Source of the DNA: Accumulibacter sp.
GTDB lineage: Bacteria; Pseudomonadota; Gammaproteobacteria; Burkholderiales; Rhodocyclaceae
Direction of reading: 5' to 3'
NCBI GenBank assembly: GCA_020049495.1
Contig: JAIFKU010000035.1
Coordinates: 1-64,000, forward strand
DNA length: 64,000 nucleotides
Shown here piece by piece: positions 9,270-18,897 of the stretch. A program made the translations under genes and the position numbers. The notes under the pieces are model-generated. The model was not told the origin of the DNA and did no database searches. It saw nothing but the letters and a program-made list of their open reading frames with translations. Position 1 is the stretch's first letter. The number at the start of each line of letters is the position of its first letter.

Positions 9270-12116
9270 TCAGGTCAGACCGTGCTTGACCTTGCTCGCC
9301 TGTTCCTGCGGTTTGAACTGGTTGAAGCGTGGCAGGAATTTGTCCCAGTCGATCATATGGCTATCGAGTTCCGGACCGTCGACGCAGGCGTGCTTGCGCA
9401 CCATCTTGCCGTCGATGGTCACCGGCACCATGCAGGCGCCGCACATGCCGGTGGCGTCGACCATGATCGAGTTCAGGCTGGCCACCGTCTTGACGCCGTA
9501 GGGCTTGGTGAGGTCGCTCACCGCACGCATCATCAGCGGCGGACCGATGGTCACCACTTCGGCGATTTCACGGCCTTTGTTCTTCTTGCCGTTCTTCAGC
9601 ATTTCTTCGAGCGGGCCGGTGACGAAGCCCTTGACGCCGAAGGTGCCGTCGTTGCTGGTGTAGATGATGTCGAGCTGGTCGCCGAACTCGGCTTTGAGCT
9701 TGCCGACGCGTTCGTCATCCTTGGTCCAGAAAAGCAGGTTGGCGCTGCGGAAACCGGAGATCAAGGTGACGTGATTGCCCTGACGCAGGTGTTCACGCAT
9801 GATCGGATAGACCGGCGGCAGACCGACGCCGCCGGCGGTGAACACCACCGTCTGCTTCTTGGCATCGTAGTGATGCAGTTCACTCGGCAAGCCGAGCGGT
9901 CCGGCAATGCCGGCAAACGACTCGCCAACCTTCATCTGGTTCATCTCGATACTGCTGGTGCCCATGCCTTGAATGACGAGGCAGATGGTGCCGGCCTTGG
10001 CATCCCAGTCGGCCAGCGTCAGCGGAATCAGCTCTCCGTTCGGCCAGCCGAGCACACGCACGAACTGACCGGCACGCGCGGCGCTGGCGACCAGCGGCGA
10101 ATGCACGATGAACTCGACGATGCCACCGGCCAGTTCGATCTTCTCGAGGATGGTCTGCGGAGCCGCTCCGAGGTGGGTGTAATGCCCGGCGCTGGCGACC
10201 ATCTTGCGGACTTCTTCGGGCGACAGGTTCATGTCACCGACGATTTCACGCGCCGCCGCCTGGCCGTCACCGGCCGCACGGATGGCGGTTGAACCGCCGC
10301 GAGCGGCATCGCCACCGGAATAAACGCCGGCCAGCGAGGTCTGCTGCTTTGAACCCTGACCGACATCGATCGATCCCCACTTGGTCAACTTGAGCGTCGG
10401 CTCGGAATCCTTGATGATCGGGTTCGGCGTGTTGCCGAGGGCCATGATCACCAGATCGACCTTCATCGGCTCGATCTGGCCGGTGGACACCGGACTGCGA
10501 CGTCCGGAGGCATCGGGTTCGCCGAGGTCCATGACGTCGAGCATGGCGTGGGTGACAAAATTGGTCTTGTCGTCGCCGACAAATTCGCACGGCGCACGCA
10601 GGAACTTGAGCTGGATGCCTTCCTCGATGGCGTGGTGCAGTTCTTCGACACGCACCGGCATTTCGGCGCGCGTGCGGCGATAGACGATGGTGACGTTGCC
10701 GCCGAGGCGACGCGCGGTACGCGCCGAATCCATGGCGGTGTTGCCGGCGCCGATGACGATGACTTCCTTGCCGCGGGTTTCGGGCAGCGGTGTTTCGTAA
10801 TCTTCGCGCAGGCCCTGCATCAGGTTGACGCGGGTCAGGAACTCGTTGGCCGACATGACGTTGATCAGGTGCTCGCCGGGAACGTTCATGAAGCGCGGCA
10901 GGCCGGCGCCGGTTCCGACGAAGACCTTCCAGAAACCGGCATTCTTCAGATCCTGGATGGTCGCCGTCTTGCCGACGACGAAATTGGGCACGAACTTGCC
11001 ACCGAGCAGCTTGATCTTGCCGACCACGTCGTCGATCAGATCGTTGGGCAGACGGAACTCGGGAATACCGTAGCGTAATACGCCGCCGAGTGCATGGAAG
11101 GCTTCGAAGATGGTCACCGGGAAGCCTTCGGCAGCCAGCAGGTAGGCGTTGATCAGTCCGGCCGGGCCGGAACCGACGACCGCCACCGGCGGTTTTTCGG
11201 CTTTGGCCCACGGATCGGGGAAGCCGGCAAAACGCGCGGCGAGGCCTTCGGGATTGACCACCTTCTCGCGCTGCGGCAGAAACCATTCGATCTGGCCGAT
11301 TTCGATCGGCTGCTTGGTATGCGCGCAAACGCCCTGGCATTGCAGTTCCTGCGGACAGACGCGACCGGTGACATTGGGCAGCGGATTGCAGTTCTCGATC
11401 AGTTCCATGGCTTCGCGAAAGCGGCCGGTACCGAGCAGATTGAGCATTTCCGGAATGTGGATCTTGACCGGGCAACCGCCCTTCGGTTCGAACTTGCCGG
11501 CGACATGCACGCCGACTTCACAGGGACGCTCTTCACACTGCTTGTCGCGCAGCGCTTCGAGCCAGACGATGAGGTCCACTTCACGGGCGCTGTAGCCGAG
11601 GTTCATGTAGCCGAGGTAGCCCTGGTTCACCAGACCGAAGTCTTTTGAACGCTCTTCCGGGTCGCGGATGTACGGCGGAATGTAGTTGTCGGCCGGCCAG
11701 TCTTCCGACAGGCCCTTGAACATCGGGTAGCGTTCCGACAGGTTAAGGTCAATGGCGCGAATGAACTTGCGCTTGAGCCCGAGCGGCACGTTCCAGACAA
11801 AGCGCATCAGCACCTTGCTGGTATCGTCGTCGCGCAGCAGCAGATCCCAGAACGTTTTTACAAACTCCGGACTGAGTTCGGGCTGCTTGAATTCCCAGAC
11901 GATGGCGTTGGTACCGTCGGCAATGAACATGTCGCGGAAGGCCTGCGGCTCTTTCAACAAGCGGCGCTGCAGCAGCGCCATCTGGTTGTGAAAGTCCTCG
12001 ACCGCAGCGGACTGTTCCAGGGCTTCGAGCTGTGACCGCGTACTCTCCAGCGTCGTGCTGGCGTTCAGGTAGCGGTACAGATCGTCCTGGTTGGAGGGTG
12101 TAGCTTCTGCACTCAT
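9270..12116 (-). CDS. Fused Nfn-type flavoprotein: GltD-like domain plus ferredoxin-NADP reductase-like domain
   Basis: 948 residues in three parts. Residues 1-190 match no family I know. Next comes a GltD/NfnB-like part: cysteines from QCEERPCEV (about 194) to GRVCPQELQCQGVC for [4Fe-4S] binding, FAD-binding VVGSGPAGL (about 315) and NAD(P)-binding VIGAGNTAMDSA (about 455). The last third is NfnA-like (FNR fold), with FTAGGVGLPPVYPIMREH and a C-terminal ATGMCGACMVPV...ACVDGPELD, the [2Fe-2S] pattern of dihydroorotate dehydrogenase electron-transfer and NfnA subunits. So NfnB and NfnA, normally two subunits, are in one chain. The ATG at 12116 overlaps the upstream stop (ATGA) and has a GGAG ribosome site. 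It most likely links NAD(P)H to ferredoxin or directly to the upstream oxidoreductase. Confidence 0.85.
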   Translation of the reverse strand: MSAEATPSNQDDLYRYLNASTTLESTRSQLEALEQSAAVEDFHNQMALLQRRLLKEPQAFRDMFIADGTNAIVWEFKQPELSPEFVKTFWDLLLRDDDTSKVLMRFVWNVPLGLKRKFIRAIDLNLSERYPMFKGLSEDWPADNYIPPYIRDPEERSKDFGLVNQGYLGYMNLGYSAREVDLIVWLEALRDKQCEERPCEVGVHVAGKFEPKGGCPVKIHIPEMLNLLGTGRFREAMELIENCNPLPNVTGRVCPQELQCQGVCAHTKQPIEIGQIEWFLPQREKVVNPEGLAARFAGFPDPWAKAEKPPVAVVGSGPAGLINAYLLAAEGFPVTIFEAFHALGGVLRYGIPEFRLPNDLIDDVVGKIKLLGGKFVPNFVVGKTATIQDLKNAGFWKVFVGTGAGLPRFMNVPGEHLINVMSANEFLTRVNLMQGLREDYETPLPETRGKEVIVIGAGNTAMDSARTARRLGGNVTIVYRRTRAEMPVRVEELHHAIEEGIQLKFLRAPCEFVGDDKTNFVTHAMLDVMDLGEPDASGRRSPVSTGQIEPMKVDLVIMALGNTPNPIIKDSEPTLKLTKWGSIDVGQGSKQQTSLAGVYSGGDAARGGSTAIRAAGDGQAAAREIVGDMNLSPEEVRKMVASAGHYTHLGAAPQTILEKIELAGGIVEFIVHSPLVASAARAGQFVRVLGWPNGELIPLTLADWDAKAGTICLVIQGMGTSSIEMNQMKVGESFAGIAGPLGLPSELHHYDAKKQTVVFTAGGVGLPPVYPIMREHLRQGNHVTLISGFRSANLLFWTKDDERVGKLKAEFGDQLDIIYTSNDGTFGVKGFVTGPLEEMLKNGKKNKGREIAEVVTIGPPLMMRAVSDLTKPYGVKTVASLNSIMVDATGMCGACMVPVTIDGKMVRKHACVDGPELDSHMIDWDKFLPRFNQFKPQEQASKVKHGLT

Positions 12117-15100
12117 CGAATGATCTCCGCATCGCAATTCGCCGAAACCCGCTTGATGCGGGCCTTCAGCTCGGGTGTAACGGTAACGCGCTCAAGGGCA
12201 CCAGGTATCAGCTGCCCGACTTCCCTGCTTTCGCCATTGACTACGATCCGGGTTTTCTCGAACAGTTCCGAGAGATCCTGATAACAGGTCTTGCAGTTGG
12301 TGCACTTCACCTGATCGGCGACATCGTAGGTTACCAGAGCTTCACCGCTAGCCGCAGGGGCGCTGGCTGCGGCAGCAGGCGCTGCCGCCGACGTACCGAC
12401 CGACATGATCGGAATCACGGTACCGTTGCCGACCTGCGCCTTGCTTGATGCCGCGAGTTCCGACATGGCGCGGGCGAAGCCGTCGAGCGAGGAGTCACGC
12501 TGCTTAACGGACGCATCAACCTGCGCTTGCAGGGCGGCGAGACCGACGCGATATTCGGTGCTCATCTTGGAGACGTGCTGACCGTCAAGATACTGCAGCA
12601 GGTTCCAGTACTTGCGGCGCTCTTCGACCAGCGCGACGATGGCGCTGGAAACGCCCACCTTGAGCAAACGCTTCTTGCTGTCGGTAGAGTAGACGAAAGG
12701 CGTCTTGCCCAGACGTTGCGCTTCAGTCAGGTCGATGAATTCCTCGACTGGAACGAGGTTGGCCGCGTCGGCGGTAAGCTTCTTGAACTGCTTCTTGAAG
12801 CGGATTTCGCCGAGCGCGAAGTGCGCCGGAGTCAGCGCCATATTTTTCAGCTGCAGCTTGCCGTCGTCGTCGAGGTATTCGAGCGCGGTCGTCGTCCACA
12901 CTTTTTCCGGATCGGGATTGCCTTCGAGCGAGAACCAGTCGTGCAGGTTCTTGCCACGCCGCGGGTCATGTACGAATACCGGGTTCATGCGGCTTTCGAC
13001 AGCCAGACGCGACTGGCGTGCCGAGATGTTGTCGGCAATGCCGTGCTCGCCCTGGCAGGGCGTATAGACGTCGAGAACCGCCGGTGAATCGGTGTAGGTG
13101 AGGAATTCCATGGTGTTCTTGAGGAAGTGGTTCTGCAGCGCAGTGCTGGTCGAACACACAAACACGTTGGAATGGAAGGACGCAATCAGGCCGAGTTCCT
13201 TGCGCGCCTCGTGCTTGCCGCTGTGCGCGGCGCCGAAACGTGCGAGGTCGGAATCCTGGCCGATGAAGCTCGACGTCGAGGCCTGACCACCGGTGTTGGA
13301 ATAGGCGCCGGTGTTGAGTACCATGACCTTGATCGGCGTATCGCTGGCCAGGATGCGCGACAGCGCACCGAAGCCGATATCGTAGGTGGCGCCGTCGCCG
13401 CCGATGGTCATCACCGTCGGCAGCAGGCCGAGTTCATTCTTGCTGAACTGGCTCCACGACAGCATGCGCAGTTCCTGATCGTGTTTCTCGGGAATGTAGG
13501 CATCGTCGAGTTCAAGACGGGCGATGCGCAGGGCGCGCACGTCGGCAACGGTTTGCGCCGAGATGCCTTCGAAGATGCCCTTGGCCAGCGGCTGGGCATC
13601 CTGGAACAGGCTGTTGACCCACGGATCGTTGTAGGCGTTGAACGGGAAGGTCGACGCATAGACGCTGCTGCAACCCGTGGAGTTGGCGATCACGGTGCCG
13701 GAAGGGCCATTGCCGGTCGGGCCGCCTTCGTAGAGGTAGAGGCGTTTTTCCAGCGTGGCGATGAGACCGGCGATACGCTGGTTGCGTGCGCTTTCCTTCT
13801 TCGACAGCGAAGCCTGCTTAGCAGTGAGGGCGCCGATCAGGCTTTCCAGATCGACCATGTGATCCTGACGGCGCTTTTCGCTGATGGCGTGGCTGGTGGC
13901 CATCACCAGACGGATCGCCGTCACTTCGCCGCAACCACGGCAACCGCCGTGACCACCGGTAGTCGAGTAGTAGTTGGCACGGTCGAGCAGCAGGCGCTTG
14001 ATTTCGCCGCCAGCTTCGATCGCCCCATCAACAAAGCGCGCCGGGGTGTTCGGCGTCTTGCTCATGAACTCGAAGCGATCCTGCAGGCCACTCAGGACAG
14101 TGGCGTCCTGTTCGCGTGCAGTCAGTGCGCCGGGGCCACAAACGTCGAGACACTCAAGGCAGCCGGTACACTTCCACGGATCGATATTGACGCCGAACAG
14201 GCCGCCACTTCCCGCCGTAGCTTTCTCCATGGCGTCGAAGAACGGACGCGTCCTGGCCACCGGGTAGGCCGCCAGCACATCGACGAGCTTGCTGAAGTTG
14301 CCAAGCAGGGTTGCCTGTTTGGTCGGGATCTTCGCGGCGGCTTCGGCCACGAGTTCGTGGAAGGCACGCGCTTCCTTACTCTGGCGGTACGCCTCGCGCA
14401 CTGCGTCGGCAACGGCATAGACCTGGGCACGCATGGCTTCGCGCTGGGCTTCGCCGATGTCGAGCTTGATGATGCCGGTCAGCAGCAGCTCATGGATGTC
14501 ATGCACGGTATTCGGGATGGCCGCATCCGGACAGACCAGAGCACATTCCATGCAACCGGTACACAGATCAGGATTGAAGATCGGCACGGTGCGGCGGAAA
14601 ACCCCCTTGTCCTTCGAACCCGCTGATCCGGCCGGCATGAACAGGCCGGTACCCGGCAGTACCGGCGCTTCGGCAATGGTGCCCTCACGGAAAGGCTTGG
14701 CCACCATGTCGTCGAAATATTCGCGGTCGAACATGCCGCCGCAGCCGGACGAACCGGAGGACTGGCACATTGAAGCCGACAGTGAAACATTGCGCAGCGC
14801 AATCGGCGCCGGCCTGGCGTCGATCTTGGCAAACCCCGCCGTGTTGTAATCGACCTTGCACGCCGCCTCAACACCTTCGCGGATTACCGCCATATTGCCT
14901 TCGACAACCGCACCGCCTTTGCTGCCGAATTTCTTGGCAATCTGCTTCTGAATTTTCTCAAGGATCACCTTGGCTGATGCGCCGGCAGAAACCTGGGGGA
15001 CGTGTGCAGCCACGGCGCCAATGAAGGCGATGCCCATCATGCGCGTGGCCAGTTCCGGCGTCGGCGCGTTTCTCTTGGCGACGGCAAAGGCATCGATGAT

Positions 15101-17107
15101 GAAGAAGTTGATCTTCTTCTCGCGAATGGTCTTTCTCGCCTGCGCCGGCAGTTCCTGCCAGACTTCTTCGGCCGAGTTCGAGGATTGCATGATGAAGGTA
15201 CCGCCGGCGACCAGGCCACGCAGCGGATTGGTGTGGCTGAATACCTTGTGATCCGGGGAGATGACGACCTCGACATCCTCGAGTTCGGCGTTGGTGATCT
15301 TGATCGCTTCCGGACTCAGCGTGATGTAGTAGTTGGTCGGTGCGCCACTCTTCTCGGAGCCGTATTTCGGCGCCGACTTCGAATGCATTTCGAGTACGCC
15401 GGCGAGAATGTCGGTCAGCAGCTTGCCCGAGGCGATGGTGCCGTAACCGCCCACCGAGTGGAAACGGACACGGAAGGCGTTATCCGGCAGCAACCTTGGA
15501 TTATCGCCGGTTTCCAGCGCCATCAGTTCGGTCTCGGGATAAGCGGCCTTCAGGCGTTTCTGCAGTTCGGCAACGCGCGGTGTCGGGTTCTTCGAGAAAA
15601 ACTGCGAACCGAGATAGATCAGCGGCGCGCCCTGGCCGCTTTCCATGTTCTTGAAGGCGGCAATCAGGTGGCGCGGTTGCAGGTCGTGACCACCGAGACC
15701 GAAGATCGCCGTGGTCAGTTTGGGCATCAGCTTGATCGCCGGAATGCCGGCATGGCGCAGTTGGTCGGCGTTTTCGCGCGCCTTGAACAGCGCCTGGGTG
15801 ACCAGGCTGGTGAGTGCGGTCTGGTCGGAACGTTCGAGCACGGTAACCGCCTTCTTGCCCTTCAGCGCCTCGACCAGTTCGGCTTCGGGGAAGGGTTGCA
15901 ACAGCTTGACCGAGACCAGGCCGACTTTCTTGCCCTTGCTGCGCAGGTAGGTCACCACGGCTTCAACGTCGTCGGTGACCGAACCGAGGCCGACCATGAC
16001 GGTGTCGGCGTCGTCGCACATGAAGGTATGCACCGGCGAGTACGTGCGGCCAGTCAGTTCGGAATACTCGGACATGGCCTGGCGCACCAGTGCGGGAACC
16101 GCGCTGACAAAGTGCGTGCGGTGGTCGGCCGATCCGGCCTGGAAGTCGGGCTGGTTCTGGACCGGGCCGGTGAGACCGGGATTATTGACGTCGACCTGCG
16201 CCGGCACCAATTGGCGCGTGCCTTTTTCAAAGGCATTGATCCACTGGCGCTTCCACTGGCCGTGCAGTTCTTCGGGCAGCCAGCCCAGGGTCTTGGCCAC
16301 CAGCGCGCCTTCGTTGTCCTTCTCGACCTTGGCGGCGTTGGCTTCGAGATATTTCTGCAGGGCCGCAAGATTGCCTTCGACAAGGTCGGTCTCGTGGCGC
16401 GACAGGTACTGATTGAGCTGGAATACGCGCCCCTTGGAACCAAACAACATTTCCTGTGCCAGAGTCGGTGCCTTGATGCGTCCGGCGGGATCACCGAGGT
16501 ACTCACGCAGCAGCTCGGGTTCGGGCATCAGCGCTTCGCTCATCATATGACTGGTGGAAAAGCCGTCCATGGCATTGGCCACGGGAATCAGCGAGAGCGA
16601 GGACGCGCGATAGGCGATCGCCGCCAGGTCAGCCGCTTCCTGCGGATTGGAGCCGAACAGGATAGTGTAGCCCGAGGAGAGCAGGGCATAGACGTCGTCG
16701 TGACCGGCCATGACGTTGAGCGAGTGCTTGGAGACGACACGCGCCGCAACCTGCAGAACGAAGCCGCCGACCTTCTTGCCGACGGTAACATAATGTGATT
16801 CGAGGGCGTACAGAATGCCCTGGCTTGACGAGGCGTTAGAAATGAACTGGCCGCCAGTCAACTGCGCACCGAGCGCACCGCTCTGTGCCGAATGTTCGCC
16901 TTCCGGTTCGAAGAAAAACGGGTGCTTGCCCCAGACATTGACACCGCCTTCGGAACGGAAGGCCTCGTAGATTTCAGCGATCTCGGTAGACGGGGTAATC
17001 GGGTAGCCGATGACGCCGCCGCAGACGTTGCTCATGACATGAGCTACTGCGCCATTGCCGTGAATGACGCTGGGAAGGCCTGGATATTTCGCTTTCTTAA
17101 CTTTCAT
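12113..17107 (-). CDS. 2-oxoacid (pyruvate-type) : acceptor oxidoreductase, single chain with extra C-terminal ferredoxin-like domain
   Basis: 1,664 residues, some 450-500 longer than ordinary single-chain NifJ. Domain order follows PFOR: alpha domain (GYPITPSTEIAEIYEAF near residue 34), transketolase-C-like domain (VMVGLGSVTDDVEAVVTYL), gamma domain (RFHSVGGYGTIASGKLL), two ferredoxin clusters (CTGCMECALVC at 849, CTGCLECLDVC at 980), and a thiamine-diphosphate domain (HGGCRGCGEVTA; GGDGATYDIGFGAL near 1238; NTGAYSNTGGQAS). After that come about 250 residues with an Ala-rich linker and a tail with CTNCKTC (1602) and a last Cys (1658, SANCDAEII), the 3+1 spacing of a one-cluster ferredoxin. 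It oxidatively decarboxylates a 2-oxoacid to acyl-CoA; pyruvate is most likely, 2-oxoglutarate possible. Translationally coupled to the flavoprotein downstream. Confidence 0.88.
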   Translation of the reverse strand: MKVKKAKYPGLPSVIHGNGAVAHVMSNVCGGVIGYPITPSTEIAEIYEAFRSEGGVNVWGKHPFFFEPEGEHSAQSGALGAQLTGGQFISNASSSQGILYALESHYVTVGKKVGGFVLQVAARVVSKHSLNVMAGHDDVYALLSSGYTILFGSNPQEAADLAAIAYRASSLSLIPVANAMDGFSTSHMMSEALMPEPELLREYLGDPAGRIKAPTLAQEMLFGSKGRVFQLNQYLSRHETDLVEGNLAALQKYLEANAAKVEKDNEGALVAKTLGWLPEELHGQWKRQWINAFEKGTRQLVPAQVDVNNPGLTGPVQNQPDFQAGSADHRTHFVSAVPALVRQAMSEYSELTGRTYSPVHTFMCDDADTVMVGLGSVTDDVEAVVTYLRSKGKKVGLVSVKLLQPFPEAELVEALKGKKAVTVLERSDQTALTSLVTQALFKARENADQLRHAGIPAIKLMPKLTTAIFGLGGHDLQPRHLIAAFKNMESGQGAPLIYLGSQFFSKNPTPRVAELQKRLKAAYPETELMALETGDNPRLLPDNAFRVRFHSVGGYGTIASGKLLTDILAGVLEMHSKSAPKYGSEKSGAPTNYYITLSPEAIKITNAELEDVEVVISPDHKVFSHTNPLRGLVAGGTFIMQSSNSAEEVWQELPAQARKTIREKKINFFIIDAFAVAKRNAPTPELATRMMGIAFIGAVAAHVPQVSAGASAKVILEKIQKQIAKKFGSKGGAVVEGNMAVIREGVEAACKVDYNTAGFAKIDARPAPIALRNVSLSASMCQSSGSSGCGGMFDREYFDDMVAKPFREGTIAEAPVLPGTGLFMPAGSAGSKDKGVFRRTVPIFNPDLCTGCMECALVCPDAAIPNTVHDIHELLLTGIIKLDIGEAQREAMRAQVYAVADAVREAYRQSKEARAFHELVAEAAAKIPTKQATLLGNFSKLVDVLAAYPVARTRPFFDAMEKATAGSGGLFGVNIDPWKCTGCLECLDVCGPGALTAREQDATVLSGLQDRFEFMSKTPNTPARFVDGAIEAGGEIKRLLLDRANYYSTTGGHGGCRGCGEVTAIRLVMATSHAISEKRRQDHMVDLESLIGALTAKQASLSKKESARNQRIAGLIATLEKRLYLYEGGPTGNGPSGTVIANSTGCSSVYASTFPFNAYNDPWVNSLFQDAQPLAKGIFEGISAQTVADVRALRIARLELDDAYIPEKHDQELRMLSWSQFSKNELGLLPTVMTIGGDGATYDIGFGALSRILASDTPIKVMVLNTGAYSNTGGQASTSSFIGQDSDLARFGAAHSGKHEARKELGLIASFHSNVFVCSTSTALQNHFLKNTMEFLTYTDSPAVLDVYTPCQGEHGIADNISARQSRLAVESRMNPVFVHDPRRGKNLHDWFSLEGNPDPEKVWTTTALEYLDDDGKLQLKNMALTPAHFALGEIRFKKQFKKLTADAANLVPVEEFIDLTEAQRLGKTPFVYSTDSKKRLLKVGVSSAIVALVEERRKYWNLLQYLDGQHVSKMSTEYRVGLAALQAQVDASVKQRDSSLDGFARAMSELAASSKAQVGNGTVIPIMSVGTSAAAPAAAASAPAASGEALVTYDVADQVKCTNCKTCYQDLSELFEKTRIVVNGESREVGQLIPGALERVTVTPELKARIKRVSANCDAEIIR

Positions 17108-17760
17108 GATGACGTGTCCGAAGTATGGATGGGAAATTCAACCGCACGCGCACAGGTGCGCCGGTCCGCTTTGAAAGAAAACCTGGGAAGATCTGGGCAT
17201 TTCGCGCTCTGCCTCAAGCAGGGCAATCGACGGCATTGCCACCGCTTTCACGCCCCGGCCGCATCGGCCGCAAATACTTGCCTCGATCATATGCTCTCCG
17301 CGTTGAGGATTCAGGAAACTGCCCAGTGGCGTCACCTGTTGTGACGTGACGGAACAGAAAGCTGCTTCCCCGGAACTAACTATTTTACCAACTTTCGTTG
17401 CACAGAATGAGATGATGTTTCAAAAATTATCATCGGGTAGCAAACGCTCGTTTGACTGATGCGTGAAAGAAAGCGCCACAAACACAGCGTCAGGCCGACG
17501 CCGTGAAGATTCCAGGCCATCCGGGGCGTTACCCGCAGCACGCAGGCTTCAGCGTGACGGCACATGGCGCAAGGAATATCAGCGCGGGTCGGAGATTTCT
17601 AAGAAAAGGCCGATTTATTCGTCACCCCGGCGAAAGCGACCGAAGGAAGTGCAGAGCCCGGGGGCCAGTTCGTTGATTCTTCTGGATTCCGGCACCCCAA
17701 GGGTACTTCCTTCGGGGCGCTTTCGCCGGAATGACAGATTTAGAATACTTCAGCATTTCC
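17108..17760. other. Intergenic region with one large palindromic repeat
   Basis: About 650 bases between pilU (which ends at 17761) and the start of the oxidoreductase, both minus strand, so the right part must hold the end of the pilU transcript and the left part the oxidoreductase promoter. Apart from the repeat at 17620-17736, I see no gene: short frames here are not family-like and one is read through the repeat. No clear promoter or FNR-type site was found by eye. Confidence 0.55.
17620..17736. repeat. Long inverted-repeat element downstream of pilU
   Basis: Left arm CCGGCGAAAGCG-ACCGAAGGAAGT (17627-17650) and right arm ACTTCCTTCGGGG-CGCTTTCGCCGG (17705-17729) pair along about 24 bases with one small internal mismatch; the outer ends are GTCACC and AATGAC. 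Same family as 5536-5640. It lies 25 bases beyond the pilU stop, a natural place for a terminator or for a MITE-like insertion. Confidence 0.75.
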
Positions 17761-18897
17761 CTAAACGACTTCGAGGTGACCGATACCCGAATTCAGGTCG
17801 CGGTCCTTCGACTCCTTGCCGTGCAGTTTGATCTGCAGGCGCAGGTCGTTGAGCGAGTCGGCATTGCGCAAGGCATCTTCGTAGGTGATGCGGCCGGCCT
17901 CATAATGTTCGAACAGACCCTGGTCGAAGGTCTGCATGCCGAGTTCGCGCGACTTTTTCATGATTTCCTTGATCTCCTGTACCTCACCCTTGAAGATGAG
18001 ATCCGAGATCAGTGGCGAGTTGAGCATGATTTCAATCGCCGCCACCCGGCCCTTGCCGTCCTTTTTCGGCAGCAGGCGCTGCGAGACAATCGCCCGCAGG
18101 TTGAGCGAGAGATCCATCAGCAACTGGTGACGGCGATCTTCCGGGAAAAAATTTATGATCCGGTCGATGGCCTGATTGGTGCTGTTGGCATGCAGGGTAG
18201 CAAGACAGAGGTGGCCGGTTTCGGCAAAGGCCACCGCGTGATCCATCGTTTCACGGTCGCGGACTTCGCCCATCAGAATGACATCGGGGGCCTGACGCAG
18301 CGTGTTTTTCAGTGCGGCTTCCCAGGAATCGGTATCGACGCCGATTTCGCGTTGCGTGACGATACAGCCTTTGTGATCGTGAATGAATTCGATCGGATCC
18401 TCGATGGTGATGATGTGGCCGTGACTGTTCTTGTTGCGGTGATCGACCAGCGCCGCCAGCGAGGTGGTTTTTCCTGTTCCCGTGCCGCCGACAAAGATGA
18501 CCAGTCCGCGTTTGGTCATGGCAATATCCTTCAGGACGGTCGGCAGGCCGAGTTCATCCAGAGTCGGTATCGACATGTTGATCGTCCGGCAGACAACCGC
18601 TACCCGCCCCTGCTGGATCAGGGCATTGACCCGGAAGCGGCCGATCCCCGAAGGCGAAATGGCGAAGTTGCATTCCTTGGTCGTCTCGAACTCTGCCGCC
18701 TGCCGGTCGTTCATGATCGAACGCGCCAGCTCGGACGTATGCTGCGGGTTCAGTACCTGGTTGGACACCGGCGTGATCCGGCCATCGACCTTGATGGCCG
18801 GTGGGAAATTCGCGGTGATGAAGAGGTCCGAGCCATTTTTCTGCGCCATCAGGCGCAGAATGTCGTGCATGAATTTTAGAGCCTGATCGCGTTCCAT
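17761..18897 (-). CDS. pilU: Type IV pilus retraction ATPase PilU
   Basis: 378 residues, starting MERDQALKFMHDILRLMAQK. Walker A is GGTGTGKTTS, Walker B is VILMGEVRDRETM, and the His box is GHLCLATLHANST, all typical of the PilT/PilU GspE-family hexameric ATPases. The C-terminal extension (LHGKESKDRDLNSGIGHLEVV) is typical of PilU and longer than PilT. PilU assists PilT in pulling back type IV pili. A good ribosome site (GAGAGGAAAAT) precedes the ATG. It follows pilT, whose damaged reading frame runs on into it. Confidence 0.93.
   Translation of the reverse strand: MERDQALKFMHDILRLMAQKNGSDLFITANFPPAIKVDGRITPVSNQVLNPQHTSELARSIMNDRQAAEFETTKECNFAISPSGIGRFRVNALIQQGRVAVVCRTINMSIPTLDELGLPTVLKDIAMTKRGLVIFVGGTGTGKTTSLAALVDHRNKNSHGHIITIEDPIEFIHDHKGCIVTQREIGVDTDSWEAALKNTLRQAPDVILMGEVRDRETMDHAVAFAETGHLCLATLHANSTNQAIDRIINFFPEDRRHQLLMDLSLNLRAIVSQRLLPKKDGKGRVAAIEIMLNSPLISDLIFKGEVQEIKEIMKKSRELGMQTFDQGLFEHYEAGRITYEDALRNADSLNDLRLQIKLHGKESKDRDLNSGIGHLEVV

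Noticed and set aside
15002-16798. 598-codon open frame opposite the 2-oxoacid oxidoreductase (and another at 13127-14626)
   Set aside because: Shadow of a strongly biased GC-rich gene; low-complexity translation, no start signal, and the sense strand has complete PFOR motifs.
17463-17831. 122-codon frame between pilU and the oxidoreductase
   Set aside because: Read through the inverted-repeat element and into the pilU 3' end; composition is not protein-like.
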